Origin: JAAYZK01 sp964535025
Lineage (GTDB): Bacteria; Planctomycetota; Phycisphaerae; SM23-33; FEN-1343
Assembly: GCA_964535025.1 (NCBI GenBank)
Contig: CAZHRW010000049.1
Span: 1-25,853, forward strand
DNA length: 25,853 nt
Reading direction: 5' to 3'
Position numbers and translations under genes: made by a program. Positions 13,336-21,269 of the stretch are shown here, piece by piece (position 1 is the first letter of the stretch; each line of letters begins with the position of its first letter). Under the pieces are notes generated by a model that saw nothing but the letters and a program-made list of their open reading frames with translations, was not told the origin of the DNA and did not search any database.

Positions 13336-16300
13336 TCACGTCCCGAAATGGGTTTTCAGGATCGCGAAATCATCGAGGTCGACGTCCCCGTCGGTGTCGA
13401 AATCGCCCTCCGCGGCGCCGGCGGTGGCACCGGTGCGGCCGAAGTTGGTTTTGAGGATGGCGAAGTCGTCCAAATCCACGTCCCCGTCGCCGTCCGCGTC
13501 GCCGGGGGTGCCCGCGGCGACGGCGCCCTCGTAGGCGCCCATGTCGACCGCCGCGCCAAGCGGGACGGCGGCGCCGAGCAGGTCGGCGTCGAAGCCGACG
13601 TCCGTGCCGGCGTCGAGGGCGGGGCTGCCGGCGACGAGACGGTAGTCCTCGGCGGCGGCGTCGACGAAGATGAGACTCTTGTCGGTTTCGACGATCTCAC
13701 CGTCGTGGGGATACCAGCCGTACTCGGGCGTTTGCGACCAGGCGAGCGAGGTGTAGAGGTTGTGCGTAACGTCGGCACCGTGCGGGCCACCGCCGTCGAT
13801 GATGTTGTTCTTGCAGACGAGCCCTTCCTGGCTGTCGCCGCTGACGGAGAACGCCACACCGCCGGCGGGGTTCATGATGACATTATTGTAATAGTGCAGG
13901 TCGACGCTGTAGGCCCCGCCGCCGCTGCCCCAGTCGGCGACGGTGTACCCGGAGGCGGCGCTGGACAGGACGTTGTAGGCCAGAACCAGGCCCGAGCTGT
14001 CCTGCGTCGTCAACGCGCAGCCGCCTCGCAGGACGATGTTGCCGAACACCAGGCAGTTGGTGCAGCCCTGGTAGAGCGTGATGCCGTTGGCGTGCGTGCC
14101 GGTGTGGTCGAGAACCGTATTGGCGCGGACCTCGCAGTCGGTGGCGCCGGACAGGTAGATGCCGGTGCCGCCGTTGTTCCGCAGGTAGTTGTTGACCACG
14201 ACGTTGTTGACCCCGCCGACCATGATCCCGCGGCTGCGGACGTTGTCGCAGACGATGTTGTCGGCGACGAGCGAGTCGCTGGTGGCCGACAGGAAGATCC
14301 CGCCGTACTTTTCCATGGACCGCTGGTAGCGGATCTCGTTGTCGCGGAGGGTCAGGTGGCTCGCCGTCAGGTAGTTCCGGATGCCGCACCCGTTGCGGGC
14401 CGAGTTGATGGGGCTGGAGTGCTTGACGATCCTGAAGCCCTGGATCGTCACATAGCTGTTGCCGCGAACGTCGATCCCGTTGGAGCGCACCGACACGGTG
14501 ACGGCGCTGCCGTTCGGGTCGGACTCGCCCAGCGGCCACAGATAGACGCGTCCGAGGGCCTCGTCGATGACGTACTCGCCGGGCCGGTCGAGGACGAGGA
14601 ACGAGTTGGTCATGGCGTAGCGGGTCGGCCGATCGGTATACACGCCCGGCGAGACCGTCTCGAAGAGGATGGTGCTTTCGGCGGGGATGTAGCCGGTCAC
14701 CGCCTGGGTGAACACCTGGTTGGGGTTGGCCCACACGTGGATGTAGGCGCCGTCCCAGGCGTTCGGGTCGGTCTGCGTGAAAAACTCGGCGTCGATGAGG
14801 CTGTCGTTGGTCACGTCGGTTTCGGGAACGCTGCGGTAGGTCGAGGTGTCGTCATAATAGCGCGGGTCGACCAGGTCAGGCCCTTGGGCCATCATGAGCA
14901 GTTGGCCGTCCTCGTACATGTTCTCGGTGAAGATGGTCACGCCGGCGGGGAGGTCGGCATAGTAGAGGCTCGCCCAGTAGGGGCTGCCGCCGGCGTCGTC
15001 GGGCGAGGTGCAGGGCGTCCAGCCGGTGAGGGCTTCGGAGCCGTCGACGATCGCACGGCCGTCGCCGAAGGTCCCGTCGGTGTTGCCGTCGAAGACGAGA
15101 TCGGCATCGGCGTCGCCGGAGGCGTTGACGTAGATCGTGCCGCGATAGTGCACGCCGCCGCGGAAGATGACCTTATCGCCGGCGGCCAGGGCCGTCCCGG
15201 CGGGGATGCCGGTGGCGGCGGCGTCGCCGGGGCAGTGCTTCCAGGGGTATTCGGGCGCCCGGCCGTGATGGGTATTGTCGCCGTTGTCGTAGTCGACATA
15301 GAACACGCGGTTGACGCCCTGGAGGGCGACGTCGACGACGACGGTGTCGGTATCGGTCAGGCCGTCGTTATCGGTGACGGTCAGCGTGATCACGTGCATG
15401 CCGACCGACAGGTCGACCTGGGGGGTCGCCCCGCTGCCCAGGGGCGTGCCGTTCTCGCTCCAGGCGTAGCTGACGATCGTCCCATCGGCGTCGGTCGAGC
15501 CGGTGCCGTCCAGCGTGGCGGTCGTCCCGTCGGGGGTCGGCGCGGTGATCGTCTGATCGGCTCCCGCGTCGGCGACGGGCGCCCCGGCGGTGACGCCGGC
15601 GATGTCGAGGATGAACTGCCCGGCGTGAACCTCCGTCGCCCCCGGCGCCAGGGCGTGGGTCTCGTAGCTGAACGGCGAGCTGTACTTGAGGTACCCGAAG
15701 CCGGCCCATGTGCCCTGGGCGATGCCGCCGCCGTCTTCGTGGATGGAGAGGCCGTCCTGGTAGTCGAGGATGAACTGTCGCCCGGCCGTTAGGCCCGCGG
15801 CGGCATTATCGCCGATCGTCCAGCGGCCGTAGCTGAGTGGGGCGTCGGGATCCCACGGCCCGTCGGCCAGGGCGTTGTCGCTGTCGGCGGCGCGGACGAT
15901 CGTGTCGAGGATCCACGTCTGGACCCACTCGGCGGCCCAGATCTTCGGCGACAGGTCATGATCGGAGACGTTTTCGCAGGCGATCCGCCAGTCCCAGATC
16001 GTCCCGTCGGGCGACGGGGGGCGGATCGTGACGGTGATCGTTGTCAGCAGGTCGCCGGGGTTGAGCGTGCGGGCGCCGTCGGGGTAGGACGAGTGGAAGA
16101 ACCCCGTCGCCGCGGCCGTCTCGGTGTAGGTGATGGTGAACGCCGACCCGTCGGGCTCCGCGTCGAAGGTCAGCCGATCGGCCAGCCCGCCCACGGGGGT
16201 GCGCCGCGTGCAGACGTTCCCGCCCCGGCCGTCGAAGAACAGCAGCGTGCATTGGCGGTTGTAGGCGCTGGCGCCCAGGTAGTTGGTGTGCCCCCCGCTG

Positions 16301-16518
16301 CCGTCGCCGGCGTCGGTAAGATCCTCGAACGCGTAGATCCCGCCGGACGGCACATCCACCTTGAGCCGCCAGAACGCGACCTCCGGATCGGCGTCATCAA
16401 CGGCCGTGATCGCGTAGTGATCACCCGGGACCTCGACGACCTCCAGCACCGGCGTGGCCATCACGGGCGTCGCTAGGAGCATCGTTACGATCCATGCAGC
16501 GCGGCATCGGTTCAACAT
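13336..16518 (-). CDS. secreted protein: unknown N-domain, PKD, right-handed beta-helix, dockerin-like tail
   Basis: A 1060-residue exported protein. Signal peptide 1-21 (ends VMA). Residues about 22-305 are a domain that I do not recognise, shared with the NodB-type protein encoded just upstream in the operon (18982-16538). About 310-400 is a PKD domain (PVADAGADQ ... LDGTGSTDADGTIVSYAW). About 405-975 opens with FYVDYDNG and WKHCPGD, then shows parallel beta-helix repeats with many N-N-x-V/I turns (NGITLYQGCTNCLVFGNIV). The last 60 residues are two EF-hand-like dockerin repeats, each DGDVDLDDFAILKTxFG. Beta-helix proteins of this type are commonly polysaccharide lyases, isomerases or binding proteins; no catalytic residue can be assigned here. 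It is the last gene of a four-gene operon, 19 bp after the preceding gene. GGAGGAG precedes ATG 16518. Confidence 0.85.
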   Translation of the reverse strand: MLNRCRAAWIVTMLLATPVMATPVLEVVEVPGDHYAITAVDDADPEVAFWRLKVDVPSGGIYAFEDLTDAGDGSGGHTNYLGASAYNRQCTLLFFDGRGGNVCTRRTPVGGLADRLTFDAEPDGSAFTITYTETAAATGFFHSSYPDGARTLNPGDLLTTITVTIRPPSPDGTIWDWRIACENVSDHDLSPKIWAAEWVQTWILDTIVRAADSDNALADGPWDPDAPLSYGRWTIGDNAAAGLTAGRQFILDYQDGLSIHEDGGGIAQGTWAGFGYLKYSSPFSYETHALAPGATEVHAGQFILDIAGVTAGAPVADAGADQTITAPTPDGTTATLDGTGSTDADGTIVSYAWSENGTPLGSGATPQVDLSVGMHVITLTVTDNDGLTDTDTVVVDVALQGVNRVFYVDYDNGDNTHHGRAPEYPWKHCPGDAAATGIPAGTALAAGDKVIFRGGVHYRGTIYVNASGDADADLVFDGNTDGTFGDGRAIVDGSEALTGWTPCTSPDDAGGSPYWASLYYADLPAGVTIFTENMYEDGQLLMMAQGPDLVDPRYYDDTSTYRSVPETDVTNDSLIDAEFFTQTDPNAWDGAYIHVWANPNQVFTQAVTGYIPAESTILFETVSPGVYTDRPTRYAMTNSFLVLDRPGEYVIDEALGRVYLWPLGESDPNGSAVTVSVRSNGIDVRGNSYVTIQGFRIVKHSSPINSARNGCGIRNYLTASHLTLRDNEIRYQRSMEKYGGIFLSATSDSLVADNIVCDNVRSRGIMVGGVNNVVVNNYLRNNGGTGIYLSGATDCEVRANTVLDHTGTHANGITLYQGCTNCLVFGNIVLRGGCALTTQDSSGLVLAYNVLSSAASGYTVADWGSGGGAYSVDLHYYNNVIMNPAGGVAFSVSGDSQEGLVCKNNIIDGGGPHGADVTHNLYTSLAWSQTPEYGWYPHDGEIVETDKSLIFVDAAAEDYRLVAGSPALDAGTDVGFDADLLGAAVPLGAAVDMGAYEGAVAAGTPGDADGDGDVDLDDFAILKTNFGRTGATAGAAEGDFDTDGDVDLDDFAILKTHFGT

Positions 16519-16537
16519 GCGTTCGCTCCTCCGTCGT

Positions 16538-18982
16538 TTACGTCCCGAAGTGCGTCTTCAGGATCGCGAAATCATCCAGGTCCACGTCGCCGTCGGTATC
16601 GCAATCGCCCTCGGCCGGCCCGGCGGTGACGTCGGCGCGGCCGAAGTTGGTTTTGAGAATGGCGAAGTCATCGAGGTCCACGTCCCCATCCCCGTCGCAG
16701 TCACCCGGCTTGGCGGGCAGGCCAAAGGTCAGCACGATCTCGCCGCGGTCGGGGACGGCCTTGACGAGGGCGTAGGTGTCGTCCTCGTGCGTGATCAGCG
16801 TCGCCTCGACGGGCCGGCCATCCTGCGTGGCGGCGCAGGTCGTCCAGGTGTTCCAGAGGCGAACCTTGATCGTCAACGGATAGTCGAACACATCATCCCA
16901 CATCCGGTCGGTGAGGGTCATCTTCACGCCGGCGGTTTCCTCGGCCGAGGTGACCGTCAGCGTGGCGGTGTCGCGCTGCTGGCCGTACTGGGCCACCTCG
17001 GTGAACGAGCCGAACCATAACTCGTCGCTGTGATCGGCGGCCATGGCCAGATTGGCCTCGAGGGCCGGATAGTCCTCCTCCTGGATCAGATGCCACAGGG
17101 GCACGATCCAGCCGCGGGCGTAGTACGTGTCGGTCGGATCCAGCAGCCTCGGGATGGCCGACAGGCCACCGGCCTTGGTGAACAGGTAATTGGTGTTGTG
17201 CGGCAGGTTGGCCCCGCCGGTGGTCCCGCGTGCGGCGATGTAGTACTCGGCGGCGATCGCCGGCTGGCCGTTGCCGGAGGGATAGGCCAGCGTCAGGCAG
17301 CGGTTGCCGGTGAGGTTGGCGTCGATCAGCGCACGCGAATAGGAGTATTCCCAGTGCATCTGGTCGGCGGGACGTACGTCGTCGTCGGCCTTGTGCGAGA
17401 TGGTATGGCTCTGAACCTCCTGGCCGTTATCGACGATGTTGGTCTGAAAAACCTCCCACGTGCCGAAGTAGGCGTTGCCGCTGTTGAGGCGGTGCGAGCC
17501 GACGATGACGAACCACACCATGTGCAGGCCGTACTGGTCGCACTTGTCGATCCACCACGCGTGATCGGGCACCGTGTTGTCGTCGACGGTCAGCGAGACG
17601 GCCGCGACCTTGTCATCGGCATACAGGCACACCTCCGCGTCACCCGGCGTCTCCGGCCAGACGAGGTCGGTGATCACCGGGCGGGTGATCGACTGCCCGT
17701 AGAGATTCACCAACTGGTCCGGATCGTCCGGGTCGCGGCCCGGCCAGGCGTCGTAGAGTGTGTAGTCCCACTCGAAGATCACCTGCACGCGGACCTCGTC
17801 GTAGCCGACATTGCCGTCATCGTCGGTGACGATCAGGGTGAAGTAGTAATCGCCTTCGTGCAGGTACAGTTCGGGCGCGGCGGTCTGGGCGATGAGGTCG
17901 CCGAAGATGTCGACCCAGGCGTAGCTGACGACCGTCCCGTCCGGATCGCTCGAGGCCGTACCGTCGAGGGTGACCACGGCCGGGTCGGTGGTGTGGATCG
18001 TGTGCACCTGGTCGTCGCCGGCGTCGGCGACGGGCGCATCTCCGACGGCGGGCGCCGCGATGTCCATGCGAAGCTGGCCGACGTCGGTGCGGACCTCGCC
18101 GCTCTGGAGGGCGAAGTTCGACGTGGTGTTATACGGCGACTTGTAGGTCATATAGGTGAACCCCGCCCAACTGCCGGCGGCGGTGACGTTGCCGTTGGCC
18201 ATACCGACGAGGTTGTAGCGGTAGTCGATGATGAACTGCCGCCCCGCCGTCAGGCCCAGGCTGTTGGCGCCGACGGTGTGGCGTGTGAAGCTGACCGGCG
18301 CGGCGTCGTCCCAGTAGCCGTTGACCTCGGAGGTCTCCCAGTCCCGCGCCACGGGGATCGCCTCCTGGAGATAGCTCTGGGTCTCCTGGACAGCCCAGAC
18401 CCGCGGATCGAGGCCGTGATCGGAGACGTTCCGCTGGGAAATCGACCAGTCCCACGCGGTGCCCGCGGAGGTCGGCGGGCGGACCGTCACGGTGATCGTC
18501 GTCAGCAGGGCGCCGGGCGTCAGGGCCAACTCGCCCGAGCCGTACCCACTCTGGAAAAAGGCCGTGGCGGTCTCATCCTCGACGTAGCGAATCGTAAACG
18601 CGCTGCCGTCCGGGGCGGCCTGGAAGCTGAGGCGGGAGGCCAACCCGCCCACCGCCAGCTTCCGCGTGCCGACCCGGCCGCCGCGGCCGATGAACTGCAG
18701 CAACGAACACTGCCGGCCGTACCCGCCCGAGCCCATATAGTCGGTGTGCCCGCCGGTACCGTCGCCGGCGTCGGTGAAATCGACGAACGAGTAGATGCAC
18801 CCGCTGACGACATCCACCTTGCACTGCCAATACCGCACGCCGGGATCGGCATCATCGATCGCCGTGATCGTGTAATGGTCGCCGGGCGTCTCGACGACCT
18901 CCAGGACCGCGCCGGCCAGGGCCGGCGACGCCGCCGTAAGGATCAACATCACGATGACTGGAAGATGCCGTTGCATCGACAT
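16538..18982 (-). CDS. secreted polysaccharide deacetylase (NodB) protein with unknown N-domain, PKD and dockerin-like tail
   Basis: An 814-residue exported protein. Signal peptide 1-23 (ends PALA). Residues about 25-300 share the unrecognised N-terminal domain of the protein at 13336-16518 (shared stretches GDHY-ITA-DDADP, DAGDG-GGHT, PDGSAFTI, LLTTITVT-RPP, NVSDH). PKD at about 310-405. A NodB/polysaccharide deacetylase domain at about 455-640 shows motif 1 SLTVDDN, motif 2 HTISH (metal-binding H-x3-H) and motif 3 AYPSGNG, so the metal site looks intact. A beta-rich part of about 110 residues follows, then two dockerin-like EF-hand repeats (last 58 residues). Expected reaction: removal of N- or O-acetyl groups from an extracellular glycan. 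It is the third gene of the operon, 19 bp from each neighbour. GGAGAG precedes ATG 18982. Confidence 0.85.
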   Translation of the reverse strand: MSMQRHLPVIVMLILTAASPALAGAVLEVVETPGDHYTITAIDDADPGVRYWQCKVDVVSGCIYSFVDFTDAGDGTGGHTDYMGSGGYGRQCSLLQFIGRGGRVGTRKLAVGGLASRLSFQAAPDGSAFTIRYVEDETATAFFQSGYGSGELALTPGALLTTITVTVRPPTSAGTAWDWSISQRNVSDHGLDPRVWAVQETQSYLQEAIPVARDWETSEVNGYWDDAAPVSFTRHTVGANSLGLTAGRQFIIDYRYNLVGMANGNVTAAGSWAGFTYMTYKSPYNTTSNFALQSGEVRTDVGQLRMDIAAPAVGDAPVADAGDDQVHTIHTTDPAVVTLDGTASSDPDGTVVSYAWVDIFGDLIAQTAAPELYLHEGDYYFTLIVTDDDGNVGYDEVRVQVIFEWDYTLYDAWPGRDPDDPDQLVNLYGQSITRPVITDLVWPETPGDAEVCLYADDKVAAVSLTVDDNTVPDHAWWIDKCDQYGLHMVWFVIVGSHRLNSGNAYFGTWEVFQTNIVDNGQEVQSHTISHKADDDVRPADQMHWEYSYSRALIDANLTGNRCLTLAYPSGNGQPAIAAEYYIAARGTTGGANLPHNTNYLFTKAGGLSAIPRLLDPTDTYYARGWIVPLWHLIQEEDYPALEANLAMAADHSDELWFGSFTEVAQYGQQRDTATLTVTSAEETAGVKMTLTDRMWDDVFDYPLTIKVRLWNTWTTCAATQDGRPVEATLITHEDDTYALVKAVPDRGEIVLTFGLPAKPGDCDGDGDVDLDDFAILKTNFGRADVTAGPAEGDCDTDGDVDLDDFAILKTHFGT

Positions 18983-19001
18983 GGCTCAGTTCTCTCCGTG
19001 T

Positions 19002-21239
19002 TCAGGTCCCGAAATGCGTCTTGAGGATCGCGAAATCGTCGAGGTCCACGTTTCCGTCGCCGTCGAAGTCGGCGCGGTCGTCGGTCAGGGGATCGGCGCC
19101 GAAGGTGGTCTTGAGGATGGCGAAGTCGTCGAGGTCGACGTCCCCGTCGCCGTCGGCGTCGCCCGGGTGGACGGCCGGAACGAACATCTGCTTGAGCAGC
19201 ACCAGCATGCCCCGGGCCATCCGCTGCTCGCCGGCGTCGGTGTTGGGGTGGACCCCGGCGGGGTCATTGGAGAACTCCGCGCACATGTAGGGCACGCCCT
19301 CGTCGTTGACGCAGGGCGAGCCATCCAGGTGGGTCGACAGGATGGAGTTCATGTCGTAGATCGGCACATCGCCGAGGTACTCGCTGAGGATCGCGTTGGA
19401 GAATTCCCGGCTGGCGGCGTTATTGGCGTCGTCGGCCACCGGCGAGCAGCCGCCCGTGACGTAGATGAACTGGATGTCCGGATAGTCCAGCCGCAGCGAG
19501 TCCATGACGGTGGTGTAGGTGTCCCACGTGGCCATGGTGGTGTAGTGGAAGAAGATGATCGCCGCGTCGATGTCGTCGTGGAACTTGGTCCGCACGATCG
19601 AATCGAACTCGGTCACGCGGGCGGTATGCGGCCAATAAGTGCAGTAGTATTGGACGAAGTCGTACGTCTGGAAGATGTCGTCGGGCACCGCGTCGATGCC
19701 CTCGGAGATCACCTGGAACCCGCCGGTGTAGTTGAGGTGGTACATGGCATCCTGGTTCTCGAGTTGCACCATCCCCGCCCGCAGGTTCTGGCCGAAGCTC
19801 CGGCTGGCCAGAAGGATCTTCCTGGAGCGGATGACGGCCATGTCGTCGGCGGTGATGCTCGGGAACAGGGTGTCGGCCTCCCACCCGCCGACGCGCGGCG
19901 CGTCGTTGGCGCCGGGGACGTAGGGCACGACGGTCACGGTCACGGTGTCCGTGCCGGTCATGGCGTCGTCGTCGGTGACGGTGAGCGTGATCGTATGCGT
20001 GCCGACGGCCAACGTGACCACGGGCGTGGCGCCGGTGGCCAGCGGGTCGCCGTCCTCGCTCCAGGCATAGTCGACGATCGTCCCGTCGTAATCGACCGAG
20101 CCGGTTCCGTCCAGCTGCACCGGCTCACCTGCCCCGCCGGTGCGGTTCTCGACGGTCCGGTCGAGCCCGGCGTCGGCGACGGGCGGCTTGGGCGCGCCGT
20201 CGAGGACCGTCACGACGACCTCGTCGCTGTCGGTCGCGCCGACGTTCGAGGTGCACTCCAGCGTGACCGTGTGCGTGCCGATCGGGAAAGACACATCCAG
20301 CGTTTCGCCGCTGCCCAGCAGCGTCTCGTCTTCGTACCACTGCCACGTCACGACGTTCCAGCCGGAGGCCGAGCCGTCCAGCGTGACGATCTCGGCGCCG
20401 CTCTGGTCGGTGTCGGTGACGGTGATGTCCTCGCCGGCGGCGGCGAACGACTGCGGCTGGGCCTCGACGATGATCTCGACGGTATCGGTGTAGGTCGTCG
20501 CGTCCGAGCAGGTGATCGTCAGCGTGACGGTGTGGACCCCGACGGGCAACGTGACGGTGGGGTCGACGCCCGTGGCGATTTCGACGTCATCGAGCGTCCA
20601 CGTGTAGGCGGTGATGGTCCCGTCGGGATACTCGGAGGCCGACCCGTCGAGCGCGACGGGCTCGTCGCCGCTGTCGTCGGTGTCGTAGGCGGTCTGGTCT
20701 TCGCCCGCGTCGGCGTAGTCCAGGGCGGTCAAAAAGTCGATCTCGGAGTACGAGACGGCGAACTTGCCGTCCGGGGCGGTCTCCACCGTGGCGTAGTCCG
20801 GGTCCCAGTTGGCGAAGAACGCCAGCGTCGCGTCCAGGCGGACGTAGCGGGCCTCGACGGCGCCGAGGTTGAACGTCGTCATCGCCCCGTTGGTCGTGTC
20901 GATATCAAACTCGCCGACGGGCGTGAACGTCGTCCCGTCGGTGCTGACGGACACCGCCGCCCGCGCCAGTTTGCGGTAGTTGCCGCTGTCCATCGTGATC
21001 GACACATCCCCGACGAGGTGGATATCGTCGAAGGCGTAGACGATCCACGCCGGGGCCGCCAGGGCGGAATACCAGAACGTGTTGACGTCGTCGTCGACGG
21101 ACATGGACGCATCCCACGTCGTTCCCAGGCGTCCGGAATAGCTGTCGACGGTCACCGGGAGAATCTGGGCCGCCTGGACGACCCCGACACCCGCGAGCAC
21201 GATCATCACCACTATGGACATCGAGAGTTGCTGTTTCAC
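19002..21239 (-). CDS. secreted discoidin/3xPKD/SGNH-hydrolase-like protein with dockerin-like tail
   Basis: A 745-residue exported protein. Signal peptide 1-24 (ends VQA). Residues about 25-172 look like an F5/8 type C (discoidin-like) carbohydrate-binding domain (SMSVDDDVNTFWYS ... ARYVRLDA). Three PKD domains follow (about 175-265, 267-355, 356-445), each with LDGSAS/LDGTGS and VGxHTVTLxxT. Residues about 455-680 resemble an SGNH-type esterase: block I is atypical (ILLASRSFGQNL, candidate nucleophile in SRSFG) and the C-terminal DPAGVHPNTDAGEQRMA supplies a plausible Asp-His pair. The last 60 residues are two dockerin-like EF-hand repeats. Candidate activity: de-esterification of a glycan; catalysis is inference. 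Start GTG 21239 with AGAGG five bases upstream. It is the second gene of the operon, 30 bp after the first. Confidence 0.8.
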   Translation of the reverse strand: MKQQLSMSIVVMIVLAGVGVVQAAQILPVTVDSYSGRLGTTWDASMSVDDDVNTFWYSALAAPAWIVYAFDDIHLVGDVSITMDSGNYRKLARAAVSVSTDGTTFTPVGEFDIDTTNGAMTTFNLGAVEARYVRLDATLAFFANWDPDYATVETAPDGKFAVSYSEIDFLTALDYADAGEDQTAYDTDDSGDEPVALDGSASEYPDGTITAYTWTLDDVEIATGVDPTVTLPVGVHTVTLTITCSDATTYTDTVEIIVEAQPQSFAAAGEDITVTDTDQSGAEIVTLDGSASGWNVVTWQWYEDETLLGSGETLDVSFPIGTHTVTLECTSNVGATDSDEVVVTVLDGAPKPPVADAGLDRTVENRTGGAGEPVQLDGTGSVDYDGTIVDYAWSEDGDPLATGATPVVTLAVGTHTITLTVTDDDAMTGTDTVTVTVVPYVPGANDAPRVGGWEADTLFPSITADDMAVIRSRKILLASRSFGQNLRAGMVQLENQDAMYHLNYTGGFQVISEGIDAVPDDIFQTYDFVQYYCTYWPHTARVTEFDSIVRTKFHDDIDAAIIFFHYTTMATWDTYTTVMDSLRLDYPDIQFIYVTGGCSPVADDANNAASREFSNAILSEYLGDVPIYDMNSILSTHLDGSPCVNDEGVPYMCAEFSNDPAGVHPNTDAGEQRMARGMLVLLKQMFVPAVHPGDADGDGDVDLDDFAILKTTFGADPLTDDRADFDGDGNVDLDDFAILKTHFGT

Positions 21240-21269
21240 CGTCGCCTCTATTTCTCCATCAAGACCGCC

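Noticed and set aside
10655..13534. Plus-strand open frame of 959 codons
   Set aside because: Covers three well-supported minus-strand enzymes in the antisense direction; an artefact of high GC.
13348..15792. Plus-strand open frame of 814 codons
   Set aside because: Antisense to the beta-helix protein; composition rich in V, G, A, D and R with no domain signature, while the minus strand has signal peptide, PKD and dockerin motifs.
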